Shown: positions 1-11,079 of the stretch, piece after piece | Layout of the letters: every line of letters starts with the position of its first letter | Position numbering within the stretch: position 1 is the first letter of the stretch | Assembly: GCA_003586115.2 (NCBI GenBank) | Contig: QVOM02000074.1 | Span: forward strand, 1,150,489-1,214,488 | Reading direction: 5' to 3' | DNA from: Salvator merianae | Lineage: Eukaryota > Chordata > Lepidosauria > Squamata > Teiidae | DNA: 64,000 bases | Position numbers and translations under genes: made by a program | The notes under the pieces: model-generated | The model's input: only the letters and a program-made list of their open reading frames with translations | Told to the model about the DNA's origin: nothing | The model's database searches: none

Positions 1-586
1 TAAAATGATGTATAGATGGTATTCAACACCTTATAAAATAAAAAGAATGTACCAAGGGGTGTCAAGTAAAAAAAAAAAAGGTGCAAATATTAATGATTAT
101 GCAGAAGATCTTTAAATCAACATTTGTTTCAAACCACAATTTTATCTGTTAGGTATAATAGAAGGCTATCTTGATAATGTTAATGTTTTAATTCAAAATA
201 TGGTGACTGCAGCTAGAATTATTCATGCACAAAAATGGAAAGCAGATAAAATACCAACAGTAGTTGATTGTCTGGATAAGATGATGGATCTAGCTGAAAT
301 GAACAAATTGACAATTTTATTGAGCAATGAGACAGTTGATAAATTTTCTATATACTGGAAACCCTTTAATGACTTTCTACAAGAATTAGTAAAGAGGTTA
401 AAAGACAGGTCAGAAGAAGAAAAGAACTGAGAAATCAGGAAGGGCAAGAAACATGAAATTTAGAAGAAACTTCTTTGCAACATGCAAATAACGTTGCAAA
501 TAACATGCAAATATAGACTCAACCTCTAGGTTAAAAGTATGTTTTACATATCTTAAATAAAATTTATATCTATCTATCTATAAGAG
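1..586 (+). mobile_element. L1 LINE 3' end (ORF2 C-terminus and 3' UTR)
   Basis: A 76-codon frame at 200-430 reads like the extreme C-terminus of L1 ORF2 (MVTAARIIHAQK, then a DKFSIYWKPF-type segment). The same passage occurs in the better preserved minus-strand L1 at 6475-6918. The preceding Cys-rich C-terminal motif is gone: an A-rich run near 69-80 sits where it should begin. After the stop comes an AT-rich 3' UTR ending in an AATAAA-like stretch and a short TATC tandem repeat at about 568-583. This is a dead, 5'-truncated copy. The window starts inside it, so its full length is unknown. Confidence 0.8.
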
Positions 587-587
587 A

Positions 588-1327
588 ACTAGGCCGTTTT
601 CGCACTTAGGGAAAAGTAAGGTTTGGGACGTCCACTAGTACGCAGGATCCGCACTTACGTCCAGCCCGAGCTCACCCAAAATATACCGAACCCCACCCGA
701 TACTTACCGGAATCCAACTAGCGGTGGTAAAGTAATTTGTAGTCTCGATCCCCACCACCGCGATCGGGCTCAGTTCCGGTGAGGTGCATTCACACCTAGC
801 TTCTGGTCCATGGCGGCAGCCATCTTCTGGGTGATTAGCCCGCCCATCATGCATTTCGCGATCATGTGATCACGCAATGCATGATGGGCAATGGAGTCTA
901 CCACTTCGCGCGGGCCCGAATAGGCCAGGATGAGGCCCCAATCGAGCCCATGCCACCGCGATCAGGCCAGGGACGCTGGACGAGGCCGCGTTGCGCCCCG
1001 TCTGGCGTTCTGGTGCCTGATTGCGGGCGCGAATGGTGGTCACCGTGGCAGCGGCCTACAAAGCGTCAGACCGCTGCCATGGTGAATGGGAGGCCTGCGC
1101 GGTGCGCCATGATGACGACATCATCGCGCAGGCCTCCTGGTTGCCGGCCGCTGCCGCGGCGAGCATCAGGCATGGATAATAGTGTTCGCACTGGCGAACG
1201 CCATTATCCAGCTTTGGGTCTGTTTTCAGGCCCCATAGTGCAGACGGTTTGCACAATGGGGTCTGTTCCACGCTAGAATGGGCTAATTAGCCCATTCTAG
1301 CGTGGAAAGTGCGAACAGGCCCCTAGT
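588..1327. mobile_element. GC-rich palindromic DNA-transposon-like element
   Basis: The two ends are imperfect inverted repeats: GGCCGTTTTCGCACTT at the left, and the complement of AAGTGCGAACAGGCCC at the right. The interior is CpG-rich, unlike the AT-rich flanks, and is full of self-complementary blocks. One near-perfect palindrome lies at about 842-890 and a perfect 42-bp palindrome at 1266-1307. No transposase is visible; the 866-1276 frame has no recognisable domain. CTAG abuts both ends and may be a 4-bp target duplication, but this is not secure. Related fragments lie at about 35100-35163 and 44590-44850, so this is a family. The superfamily is unresolved. Confidence 0.5.
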
Positions 1328-1750
1328 CTAGAAAAAAGCATGTTATAATTTCCAGAACTGAAAGGTAGAAGCATTCAAGAGTAGATATAGGATCAAGAGC
1401 TCACTCTTCCCAAAAGCACAACAATTATGCAAATTAGGTTATCACACCTTTACCAAAAGAGTAGGAGAAACATGTTTGGGCAAAATATGACAGTTGAAGG
1501 GGGAGAAGGAATGTGGAAGTGTGAATGTCTTAGAGCAATATCATGCAGGCCAGAAAAAGGTCTCCCTTGAGAGCAGAGCAGAGCAAAGGCTCACATGCTG
1601 TCTGAAAATGTGGAAAAAATAGGAGAGCTAGGGGTGGGGTTGGGAGATGAGGAAGAGGTGGCAAGGAAAGTGATAGGGGAAGGAGGGCAGGGGAAGGTCC
1701 AGAATGAGAGGATGTGGGAAATAGGAGAAAAAATCGGTGGAAATATTATC
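1328..1750 (+). other. Probable L1 sequence upstream of ORF2
   Basis: There is no firm gene here. The stretch is A/G-rich and leads directly into an L1 ORF2 start at 1751. A frame from 1595 runs on without a stop into the ORF2 endonuclease start, so this may be the ORF1-ORF2 junction of the same L1. No ORF1 domain was recognised. Confidence 0.3.
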
Positions 1751-2225
1751 ATGTCAGAACTTAAAATAATGACAATGAATGTAAATGGTTTCAATGTAAA
1801 AAGTCAAAGGTTGTTAAAATTATTTATACCTTCTCATATCAATATTGTCTTATTTCAGTAGATGTATAAATCATATGGAGTGGGCAACTATATTTGAATC
1901 AAGGGACTTCAAAATCAAGATGTGTGGCAAAATTGATCCATAAGTTGGTTAAGTTTGAGTTGAAGGAACAAAGAAACATAAGGAAGAGAAGTATATTTTT
2001 GTAAAGAGATTATTAGAAAGGAAAATGATTACAATAGTGTCAGTTTATGGCCCTAATAAAAACTTTTTTTTTTTCAGGGAATTATGAGTAAATTGTTGGA
2101 ACTTGAGGAAGGAAGTCTGATAATCAGAGGAGATATGAATGCATAGTTTATAGATGAACCATTACAAGATGACAGAAAAGGAATAATACTAAAATAAATT
2201 GGACTGACTGAACTGGCTAGGGCTT
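1751..2225 (+). pseudogene. L1 ORF2 endonuclease fragment
   Basis: The frame begins MSELKIMTMNVNGFNVK, the usual start of the L1 ORF2 AP-type endonuclease, where the Asn of NVNG lies in the active site. Further on, an ITIVSVYGPN segment and an IIRGDMNA segment (family form GDFN) can be read across stops and frame changes up to about 2200. The Tc1 element at 2226-3461 follows, and L1-like sequence resumes beyond it. It is non-functional because of stops, an inserted T run near 2064 and the transposon. Confidence 0.75.
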
Positions 2226-3461
2226 TGTTGACTGTGATATTTGATGGCATCCCTAAATTACAGCTAAGTCAAGAGAGTGGTCCAGAAGGTAAGAGAAGAG
2301 ATTATTGCCTTGCACAAACAAGGAAAGGGATACAAAAAGATAGCAAAGGCACTGAATATTCCTAGAGATACAGTAGAAAGCATCATTTGCAAGTTCAAAA
2401 TTAAAGGAACAGCACTACCTGGATGTGGCAGAAAGAACAAGCAACCACTGGCTGCCACCAGATTCCTGAGGAGGCAGGTGATCCAAAAACCTCAAGTGAC
2501 TGCAAAAGACCTGTGGCAAGCTTTGGTGGCAGCAGGCATGGAACTTTCCATTTGCACAGTAAGGTACATACTAAACGCTGAAGGGCATCATGCCTGAACT
2601 CCAAGATGTACACCTCTACTGACCCAAAAGCAGAAGAAAAGTTGGCTTCAGTATGCTCAAAGCCACAGAAGATTTGGGATTCTGTTCTGTGGAATGATGA
2701 AAGAAAACTGGAACTTTGGGGGCCTATGGATCAGCAGTATATCTGGAGGAAGAAGAATGAAGCACATGCTGAAAAGGACACCTGCCTACAGTGAAGCATG
2801 GTGAGGGCTCAATGATGCTCTGGGGCTGCTTTGCTTTCTCTGGCACTGAAAACCTGCAGCATGTGGAGGGCATGATGGATTCATTCAAGTATCAGGAAAT
2901 CCTAGGGGAAAAAGTCATGCCTTCCTCTATGAGGAAGCTGAAGCTTGGGCATCATTGGACCTTCCAACAGGACAATGATCCCAAACATACTTCAAAGTCC
3001 AAGGCTTGGTTTCAGAAGTCCTGAAAGGTTCTGGAGTAGCCATCACAGTAACCTGACTTGAACCCCTTAGAAAACCTTTTGTGGGATCTGAAGAAGGTGG
3101 TTGCTGCATGCAAACCCAGGAATATTAGGGAACTGGAGGTCATTGCTCATGAGGAATGGAATGCTGCCAGAAGCTGGTGTCTGGCTATGCATCACATTTG
3201 CAGCAGTTGTAAGAGCAAAAGGATGCTCTACTAAGTACTAAAGCCTTTTGTCATGAAGGGGCTGAATACTTCTGAGACTGCAATAGTCATTAAAACTGGC
3301 ATTTTGTATTGAATTTGAAGAAACCATTTGTTACATTAGTTGTGTTGAGCTATTTAAAATGTTTTTGTTTGAATTTTGTTTTGCAAATAGCTGACAGTTT
3401 GTAAATTCAACAAATAAACCTAATTTGCAATGGGAGTTGAATGATTTTGATTGCAATTGTA
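2226..3461 (+). mobile_element. Tc1-like DNA transposon with broken transposase
   Basis: The transposase is split over three frames (about 2277-2597, 2606-2794 and 2791-3240). The N-terminal part has the paired-type HTH (GKGYKKIAKALNIPRDTV). The catalytic domain keeps WNDE for the first Asp, QQDNDPKHTSK for the second, and NPLENLLWDLKK for the Glu of the DD34E triad. The 3' UTR runs through a GGGGCTGAATACTT motif to a terminal repeat CAATGGGAGTTGAATGATTTTGATTGCAA ending near 3461, typical of vertebrate Tc1 elements. The 5' inverted repeat was not found, so the left end looks truncated near 2226-2260. Stops and frameshifts make it inactive. Confidence 0.85.
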
Positions 3462-3712
3462 AGAAGATTGAGATTTCTGAAGCAAAACATTATGGAGCAG
3501 AGCTCTAGATAGAATAGAGTAATAGCCAGGCTATTACAAAGGAGAACACTTAAACAAACAATAATAAAAATGAAAAAAAGTAGATGGGAATGAGGAGAGA
3601 TCATGGGAAGGCATGAGTGAAATAATGGCTCATTTTTATGAGAAACCTTATGGAAGGTGATGGAATGAATAATAACAGAAGAAGAGATAAAGCGGGTAAT
3701 TGAAAAAATACG
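3462..3712 (+). pseudogene. L1 ORF2 linker fragment (between endonuclease and RT)
   Basis: With several stops, this reads like the L1 ORF2 region just upstream of the RT domain: KIEISEAKHYGAEL at the start, and ITEEEIKRVIEKI at about 3675-3710, where intact L1 goes on to the SPGPDG motif. It has the same strand and order as the 1751-2225 endonuclease piece. The two are probably one old L1 that the Tc1 element entered, although an internal stretch is also missing. Confidence 0.5.
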
Positions 3713-5330
3713 AGGGGCGGTGGCTCTTTTTGTTCGTGGAGCTCGGCAGACACTCAGAGGCTTCCTCCACCTCCAGGAATGCATATCTAATGAAAAGCAG
3801 GACATACTTTAGATTGCTACCAAATGCAGCCAGTCAGAACTCAGTTTAAACAGTGGGGCTGTCTTTGATTCAGCTATAGTGCTGCACAATTCCTGCCTTG
3901 TGGTTCGCAGATTACCTAGCCAATCACAGTTTAGAATTATCTACATGTGACCTCTTAGCTGCTTCCCTCCTAACTTCAGAACAGGGCTAACTAGGCAGCC
4001 ATTTTTTGGTTGGGCCCAGGTCTGCTATTCTGTGTTTTTAACTCTGTAGTGTTCTATCCATTGTTTGGAGGATCAAGCTAGTGCTGAAGGAGCTTGGAGT
4101 GCAGGAAAAAAGGTACATTTTATCTTTCTTTCTTAATTGTTTTATTTATTAAGTCATTTTGGCCAGGATTAATGCAGGGAGGCTTGGGCATCTCCAACCC
4201 CCATGACTGTGCCTTGCTTGGGAATTGCTTCCCCTTTCCCATGACCCACTGCCTTTTTTTGTGACAGGGAAGCCCAAGAGTGCTGCTCTTGCAGCTGGCT
4301 TTCCCCCCACTGCTGCTCCCTCCTTCACATGCTGCTTTGGGCAGCTTACTGGGACCTGGTCACACTCAGGGCACTCGCTTTGGGCTGACTTCAAGTGAGG
4401 ACTGGACACACAGTCTTTGCAGCTATCCTGACAGATAGAAAGGGAGAGAGAAATGGAGCAATCAGCTGTCTTAGAAATTGATTTATGACCCGATCTCTCT
4501 TTCTTTCATTTTCTCTCTCTTCTTTCAGTCCCTAGCTGTCCTCCCCCACTCCTCAGGCCAGGAGATTCTAGTTGGTTTGTCAGTCACAGCTGCTGCTTTT
4601 CCTCCTCCCTGCTGGAAGAAACCTCAGCTGCAGTGGAGGGGAGGAGGAAGGTAGGGCTTGAAGAGGCAGTATTTGGAGGTTGAATTACTATTTTGAGGGG
4701 GGAGTGTGTGCGCATGCGTGTGTGTGAGAGAGAGAGGTGGGGAGGGAGGGAGCAGAAACTATGCTGCTTGGTAGGTTTAAAAGCAGCAGAAAAAAACCCT
4801 TCTGTTCACACAACCCTTTTGTGTTTGCATTTTGTTTTTTCTGAGGAGGGAATGATTTGTGTAATTTCGTTGGTTTGTCTTAGGTAGTTCTCATTCCCTT
4901 AGGGAGAGAGGAAGGGTGGGGAGCAGTGTGGCATCCAATCATGAGGGAAGGAGGAGCAAAAGGATGGGAGAAGGGGTGGAGAGGAAAAAAAATATATGCT
5001 CAACTGCAACCCTCCATGCTCTACAATTCTCATTCTTTTGTGCTAGCTGAAGCTGAGATGTCTGCAGCCAGAGGGATCTGTGCAGATCTTAGCCATCTAT
5101 TTTCTGTGAGCTTTAGCTAACTTAGTGTAGCAAAAGCAACAACAAAATCAGCAAAATGAGAGGTACAGAAAAACGGAAAGACAGAGGGAGTACTTGTTCA
5201 TCTCTCTCTTCCTCCCCCATCTTCTGCATGCACATAAAAATAAAGCTGGCGTCAACTTGAGGTCAAAGACTGATTAATGTATGGATAAATCTATGCAGTT
5301 TTCTAGGCAATGTAAAAAAAAAAAGAAATT
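3713..5330. other. No gene recognised; low-complexity patches
   Basis: No convincing coding or repeat identity was found. There is a CCAATCAC box near 3920, a CT-rich tract at about 4495-4530, a mixed GT/GA tract at about 4703-4740 and A-runs near 5313. Short open frames such as 4149-4409 on the minus strand have no recognisable domain. The stretch could be an unrecognised LTR or plain intergenic DNA. Confidence 0.4.
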
Positions 5331-5574
5331 AATAATAAATGCCAGATGGTTGGGCATTTAAACACATGTATATATAATATATATTATACCATCATCAAAA
5401 ATGCAACTTACCTATGGATCTGGAAAGAGCTTGGTGTATGCATCTGAAGAATGTTTACCCTGGGTTTTGGTGTTGTTGTTTTTTTTGTTACCCTGTTTTA
5501 GTATGTTTACCCTGTTTTAGTATTCCCTCAGACTTTTGTCTTTATCTTTTTACAGGTAATAGTTTTGCATAAAA
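5331..5574. other. AT-rich spacer
   Basis: AT-rich sequence with a short TATA repeat near 5371-5387 and a local duplication of a TGTTTACCCTG word around 5453-5518. No gene was seen. Confidence 0.4.
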
Positions 5575-5725
5575 CAGCTGTGATGATAGAGCCCCAAGTT
5601 TTTTCCTTTCTTTCTCATTGCCCAACATTCACAGTCATACATCACAACAGGAAAGACTACTGCTTTAATTATTCTGATCATTTTCCTTATCCTTCATGAC
5701 CAGCTCTAAACTTGACAAGGTCATA
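5575..5725 (-). pseudogene. BovB/RTE LINE fragment (ORF2 internal)
   Basis: On the minus strand a short passage reads IRIIKAVVFPVVMYDCECW. This matches the well-known RTE-BovB stretch (KAxVFPVVMYGCESW) just after the RT domain. Both flanks decay quickly, so this is an isolated remnant. Compare the longer BovB 3' end at 11080-11660. Confidence 0.55.
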
Positions 5726-6079
5726 CAGGGACTCTGGTACTTATTTTTTAAAATTATTTTTAGTATAATAATGATCTAGTTGCCTCAAATATGCATAGTA
5801 AGTGCTGGAGGAGGAAGAAAAATTATAGAATAACTTATGACAATGTCTTTGCCCCATGGGAATGTTTTATTAAATTAAAAATTGGGTTAATGGATTCTCA
5901 TGGCATCTGGCTATGCCTGCTTGACACTTCTGCTTCACTTGATTGACCTCTCTAGCTCTGCCTCCTTGACCTCCTAGGGTTCCACCTCCTTGACCTCCTC
6001 TGGCTTCATCTCCTTTGACTCCACTTCCTTCACCCTCTCACCTGTGAACACCCAGCCTGGAAGACCACCAGTCACCACT
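5726..6079. repeat. Spacer with degenerate tandem repeat
   Basis: Between about 5940 and 6045 a unit of roughly 24-27 bp, built around CCTTGACCTCCTCTGGCTTCAC-like words, recurs about four times with drift. The rest is unrecognised AT-rich sequence. Confidence 0.45.
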
Positions 6080-6285
6080 AAATCTTTTAGAGAAGATGGG
6101 TTTACCTTGATGCTTTATAAACAGTTTAGAGAAATATTCATAAAATATTTAAAATAATTGTATAGTGATATATTGAAAGGAGGACCAATACCAAAAACAC
6201 GGAATAATTTGATAATAGTCCCAATAGTAAAAATACAAAGAAATCTGGGTTTGATGGACTCTTGTACAGTAGACCAATTTCTTTC
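6080..6285 (+). pseudogene. L1 ORF2 reverse transcriptase fragment
   Basis: The translation reads DGFTLMLYKQFREIF, then DILKGGPIPKTRNNLIIVPIVK. This corresponds to the start of the L1 RT domain after SPGPDG and the 'IPxxW...IVLIPK' segment. It ends abruptly near a T-rich tract at 6281-6295, where a minus-strand L1 begins. Confidence 0.55.
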
Positions 6286-7390
6286 TTTTTTTTGGATGCA
6301 TAAAGACTTATCATTGTTATTCAAATGTATAAAATTACATTATACATTATACATTCTTACATCAGTATTATTGTCAACTTCCTCCTTCATTCAAAGTTTC
6401 TTCTATGTTTCATATTTTTCACTCCTCCTATTCCCTTCCCATTCCTTTCTTCCTTCAAATGTTTTCTTTCTTCATCATTCTTCAGATACAGCAATCACAA
6501 GTCCACTATCCAGTTCTTGCAGAAAGTTAATAAAGGGTTTCCAGTTTCTGTAAAACCTATCAACAGTCCCATTTCTCAAAAAAATTGTCAATTTGTCCAT
6601 CTCGGCTAGATCCATCATTTTAACTAACCAATCGTCCACCATTCGTATTTTATCACCTTTCCGTTTCTGAGCATATACAATTCTGGCTGCAGTTACCATA
6701 TTTTGCAATAACACATTAAGACCCTCGAAGTTGTTTTCTATTATTCCCAGTAAGAAAAATTCCAGTTTAAAAGAAATGTTTGTCTTTAAGATTTTCTGTA
6801 TCGATGTAAATATTTGAATCCAAAACTTTTTAGCTTTTGCACAAGTCCACCACATATGATAAAAGGTGCCGTCTTGCCTTTTACATTTCCAACACTTACT
6901 AGACATGCCCTGATACATTTTTGAAATTTTATAAGGTGTTAAATATCATCAATACATCATCCTATATATGTTCTATTTCAACATATTACATACAATAATT
7001 TTCTGATCTTTAGTCCACAGTTTTTCCTATTGATCCATCAAGATATTATAAGCAAAAATTTTTGCCCACGTTGTCATACATTCTTTAACTTGTTCTTCCT
7101 CAAATTCTATTTTCAAAAGGAATTTATACAGTCCCCCTATAGTCCCCCTTTCTTCTTTTTCCAATTCCTCTTCCCATTTCGGTAGACCAATTTCTTTATT
7201 ACACCAAGATTTTAAATTTTTTACTACAGAAACATTTTTTGGTAAGGGAAATCACAAGGCAACCCCAGAGGCATCATCTCCTTTAATTCTTGAGCCGCTG
7301 TTTTAGAGATCAAGGGCTTATATGTAGAAGTATAAGAAGACTAGTTGAAAGTTGGAGATCCACTTCATAGTCTCAGGCAGCCCCATTACC
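6286..7390 (-). mobile_element. L1 LINE 3' portion (ORF2 C-terminus and 3' UTR)
   Basis: Read on the minus strand, the piece runs from about 7390 down to a T-rich (poly-A) end near 6290. The 6475-6918 frame carries the L1 C-terminal cysteine motif CWKCKRQDGTFYHMWWTC, followed by the terminal MVTAARIVYAQK block. Upstream, across stops and frameshifts, are KWEEELEKE-like and KEMMPLGLP-like passages seen in reptile L1. It is 5'-truncated within ORF2 and dead. Confidence 0.8.
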
Positions 7391-8639
7391 TGGACAGGTA
7401 CCAGCTGTGATACATTGGATTTACTGAAAATGCAAAGGATTAAAACACAGAACACTTCTTACTTTTGCCTGCTTGTCTAGTGATATAGACCTGATGCATT
7501 CTGATTAAACCAGTTTTTATTTAACATAAAGATCTGAAATACCAAAACAGTTCAGATTGGTACCCAAAGCTGGCATCATGAAATTGACTTTTGTGACTGT
7601 GTGATAGCCCAGACTGAGTACTATCAAGGATGTTTGTCAACTTTATGACCCATTATATGTTATGTTAATCAGTTACCCTTTTGAGCTGTCGTGACTCTGA
7701 CTATTGCTTGGAAACTTTTCCTGTCTTGAATACCTTTGTCCCTCCTTTGCTCAGCCCACTATCTTCTGACTTTGGAAGTTCATCCCTCCCTTCTTGTCCC
7801 TCTTAAGCACTGGAATAAAAGTATATAAAATGCCATCATTATCCAGTTCTTTAGGGGATTTTTTCATCCCCCTCACTGCTGCTGAAATCACTGCCAATCT
7901 AGCCACCAGGCTAAGATTACTTGCCTTTTTGCTCCTGAAATCACTATCTGTCACCTGGCAGAATCTGTGCTTGTTGCTTAGCCTTTCTACTCAGCTAGAT
8001 TCCCTTTTTGTTTCTGAAATCACTGATCTGGGATGGTGAATCCATTTCACCACCCCATACCTCACTAAGAAAACATCCCACCCATGGGGGCCAGTTGCAT
8101 TTCATTGTGCCCTTCTGTCAGTGAACAGAATCATTCTTTCCAAATCTGCTTGTGTTGTATTGGATCTGCCACAGGGCAGAGAACTGAGAAAGAAATACAT
8201 TTCTCTTTCCCCTCCTTTCCCTTCCTTACAGCTTTGTAAAGACCCTGGATCACCTTCAGAAGAGTGAGAATCTTTGCTTCCAAACTCCTTTTTCTGTTTT
8301 CAGTTATCATTTGGATGGAGCTGATTGTCAAGTTAAGTGTGGTAAGACATTGTGTGCCCTTCACGAATGGTACCAAAGCTCTGCTAAGTCCAGTATTGGG
8401 ACAATGTTTATGAATTCTGTCATTACCTGTCCACTGTGCTGCCATCTTTGTTTCACAATCACTGTAATCCCTGCTTGCTTTTATCACGGGCCTGATATTT
8501 CCTCTAGTTGAGGTGGTATGCAGATAACAGGGAATAGGAACACAGGTTGTTATGAGAACACTAAGCTGGGTTATGATGGACAGTGGGGTTGTGGGAAAAG
8601 GAACTGAACTGAGATGCTACAAATCCTCGCCTATCTGTT
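7391..8639. other. No gene; LTR/promoter-like sequence
   Basis: No coding identity. A TATA-like AGTATATAAAATG lies at about 7818-7830, downstream of CT-rich sequence, and an AATAAAA lies at about 8645. This recalls an LTR just upstream of the gypsy gag that starts around 8700, but I could not define TG...CA termini or a target duplication. The 8131-8487 minus frame has no recognisable domain. Confidence 0.3.
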
Positions 8640-10640
8640 ATCACAATAAAATTAGAGAACATTTTGAAGTTATGCTCTGGTTTGTTCCTGATTCTGGACC
8701 TAGAATGGTGATTCTGACAGAATAGCAGAATACCACTAGCTCAGGACCTGGCTGAGGCCTTGAGATCATGAAGAATTCCTTCCATGATGCAGCAAACCCT
8801 GTCCAAAGTTGCCGAAGTGGTCCAAAGGCTGTCACACAGCCATGATATGTCCATGCGGGTAAATCAGATACTGGCCACAAGAATAGAGGAACTGGCCATC
8901 TGTTATCATGGCTAAACCAAATGCTGTATCATTGTAGGTGGGGTCAGAGGAATCGAGGATTCTTTCAGACCAGGTTCTGCAGCTGGGTCCATTGTGACAG
9001 ACAATGAAACAGCGCACCACTAAGATGATCTCCAGAAATTGAAAGGAAGAATTTCCCTGCAGGATTGAGAAACCGAGGCCATGGCAGTGGAACCAGAGAT
9101 TGGTGCTGCTTGCTACCTGATAGAGATGTTTGAGGAGACTAATGCAACTGAGCAGTTCCAGGGATAACAGTTTGTTCAGTCTACAGTTGCTACCATTACA
9201 TCTCAGCCAGTTAAAATATTACAGTTTATTTAATCTACTGTTGGAGTTGTTACTTTCCAGCCATCCCAAAGATTATAATTAACAAAAACAGTGGCTGTGG
9301 GTAACAGTATCACAAGCTGCTATTCCCATGGATTACAACATTATGACAAGATTCGAATTATGTAATCCAGGGGGCACTTCCCAAAACCTGAATCAGACAG
9401 ATCTTATTCAACCCTGCTCAGCAGTCCAAAGAATGTCTGACAGAGATGAGGATCCACATACACGAATGGGAGTTACTGGGTGGAAAAATAAAGGGTAATG
9501 AAGAAGCTATAGGTCAAGTGATTGATCAGCTTCTAAAAGTAAGAGTTTGAGAGGAGCTCAAGGAGGCTGGGGAAGATGATAAGCAATGTGGATGAGGGAG
9601 AATGGGATTTGGAAAATGACTTTGTTCATGAACATTCCCTGCCCTGGCATCAGTCTGGAGAAGCTCGAAAGGTCCCCTGCCTCCACGAGAGAACATTGAG
9701 ACAAGAAAGCTGATGCATGACTACCAAGCCTTGAGAAGTGTTCCTTGAAGATATGGATCCCACCGTTTGGTAGGATGATCACTTCCTAAACCTGTAGCCC
9801 CAAGAGGCATGGCACACAGACTGAATGCGTAAGGGTTGCTGTCAATGGCACGGGGCCAACAGGGGCAGGCCAGCTGAACTGGTGGATGATGAGAACAGAT
9901 ACCAACCTGAGAACCACCGTAGTCCCACACAACCCAGTATTCAACTACCTGATGTATTTAATAAGAATCCAGCTAAACTTCCAATTTTTATGATGCAGGT
10001 CTGGATGTATATGACTGTCTACCACCAGGAGTTTCCCACTGAGATGATTTGCATTGCTTTCACTATTAACTAATGGGGCTGTTGGCATAGTAGGGCCTGA
10101 GCATACTGACTAATTGAAGGGAAGAAATCCATAACTTCCAAGAGTTCTTGCAATTGTTGGAACTAGAATATAGAGACCAGCCACAGTGAGAGCATGTAAT
10201 TCAGAAATTAAGAACTGTTAAGCAGAACTGCCAAATGGTGCCCATATATGCTTAGAAAGCTGGAATGGCCACATTACAAATATCTTCCTTCTGTCTTAGA
10301 ATACCCATGTGGCATGAGGCTGCACCATCAATGTCTGTTAGGGGTCCTGCTCCAGCTTCAAGGCTGCATCTCACCCTGGAGAAACAGAATAGATGCCAGG
10401 AACAGGGACTTTGCCTGTACTGCGGAGGAACTGGTCATCTCACTTCAGAATACCCTAACAAGCTTAACTGGAATTTTAAACCACAACCACCTCCAAGAAC
10501 CATCAAGGGAAGCTTAAAAACCTCTATTTAAACCAAAAAAGACAGAAATTTCAACACAAAACTACCTCCAGGAGGGGAATTTTTCTCCCTATTCAGGCTT
10601 TCCCATCTCAACCCAAGAACAGGAAAATGAGTAAGTCCTG
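8640..10640 (+). pseudogene. Ty3/gypsy retrotransposon leader and gag remnant
   Basis: The start resembles the 40140 gypsy copy: both share a GATTCTGACAGAATA / GATCCTGACAGAATA leader word followed by CAATACCA. The gag reading is broken by many stops. Near its end (about 10385-10460) is a nucleocapsid knuckle, CLYCGGTGHLTSEY. It fits C-x2-C-x4-H-x4-C except that the last Cys is Tyr. The preceding block (RLHLTLEKQNRCQEQG) is typical of Sushi-like gypsy gag. No protease or pol follows; the element stops near 10640. Confidence 0.6.
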
Positions 10641-10854
10641 CCTACCCCATCTATGTTATCAGCAGTAAAATCAGAATGATACTATCACATCTCACTAACA
10701 TAAATATGATTGTAACTTCGGGTAGTTTCTAATTTCTTTCTAGGCTAAACTGAAAGTGTTTTTGATCTTTGAAGCAATGTGGGTGGGCGTTGTATAAACC
10801 CAATCTGATATTAAAACTTCTTCAAAGTCCTTTTGTTTACCGTCTTCTCCTACA
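10641..10854. other. Short unassigned spacer
   Basis: No recognised feature between the gypsy gag remnant and the L2-like fragment. Confidence 0.4.
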
Positions 10855-10990
10855 AAAAAGTGAATGGCTATGGGTCTTTTCTCTGGTGATCCACATCTGT
10901 GGAATGCTCTCCCATGGAAATTTGTCTGGCAACAGTTTTGGCATCTTTTCTGTGTTAAGCTAAGGTGTTCAATTTTCCCCAGTCATTTGG
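10855..10990 (+). pseudogene. L2-like LINE ORF2 C-terminus fragment
   Basis: A short reading with DPHLWNALPW resembles the 'PRLWNSLP' motif at the very C-terminus of L2/CR1-group ORF2, followed by the usual 'FGxFxxxLKT' type residues. It is only about 130 bp long, so the clade call is tentative. Confidence 0.4.
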
Positions 10991-11079
10991 AGGCTATTCT
11001 AGCTTGTAACTCAATATTAAGATCGTGTCAACCAGTCCCATTACACCTTGGCAAATAGAGAGGGAAGAAAGAAATGCAA

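Noticed and set aside
866..1276. 136-codon plus-strand and overlapping minus-strand open frames
   Set aside because: They lie wholly in the GC-rich palindromic element, where stops are rare on both strands, and show no domain.
4149..4409. 86-codon minus-strand frame with several Cys
   Set aside because: No domain, no repeat of a Cys pattern, and no splice or promoter support. It looks like chance in moderately GC-rich DNA.
6080..7390. Twin-primed inverted L1 insertion
   Set aside because: In twin priming the inverted 5' segment would lie at the far (right) side of this minus-strand L1, not beside its 3' end. Two unrelated L1 pieces are more likely.
8131..8487. 118-codon minus-strand frame
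   Set aside because: No recognisable motif. It lies in presumed gypsy LTR/leader flank.
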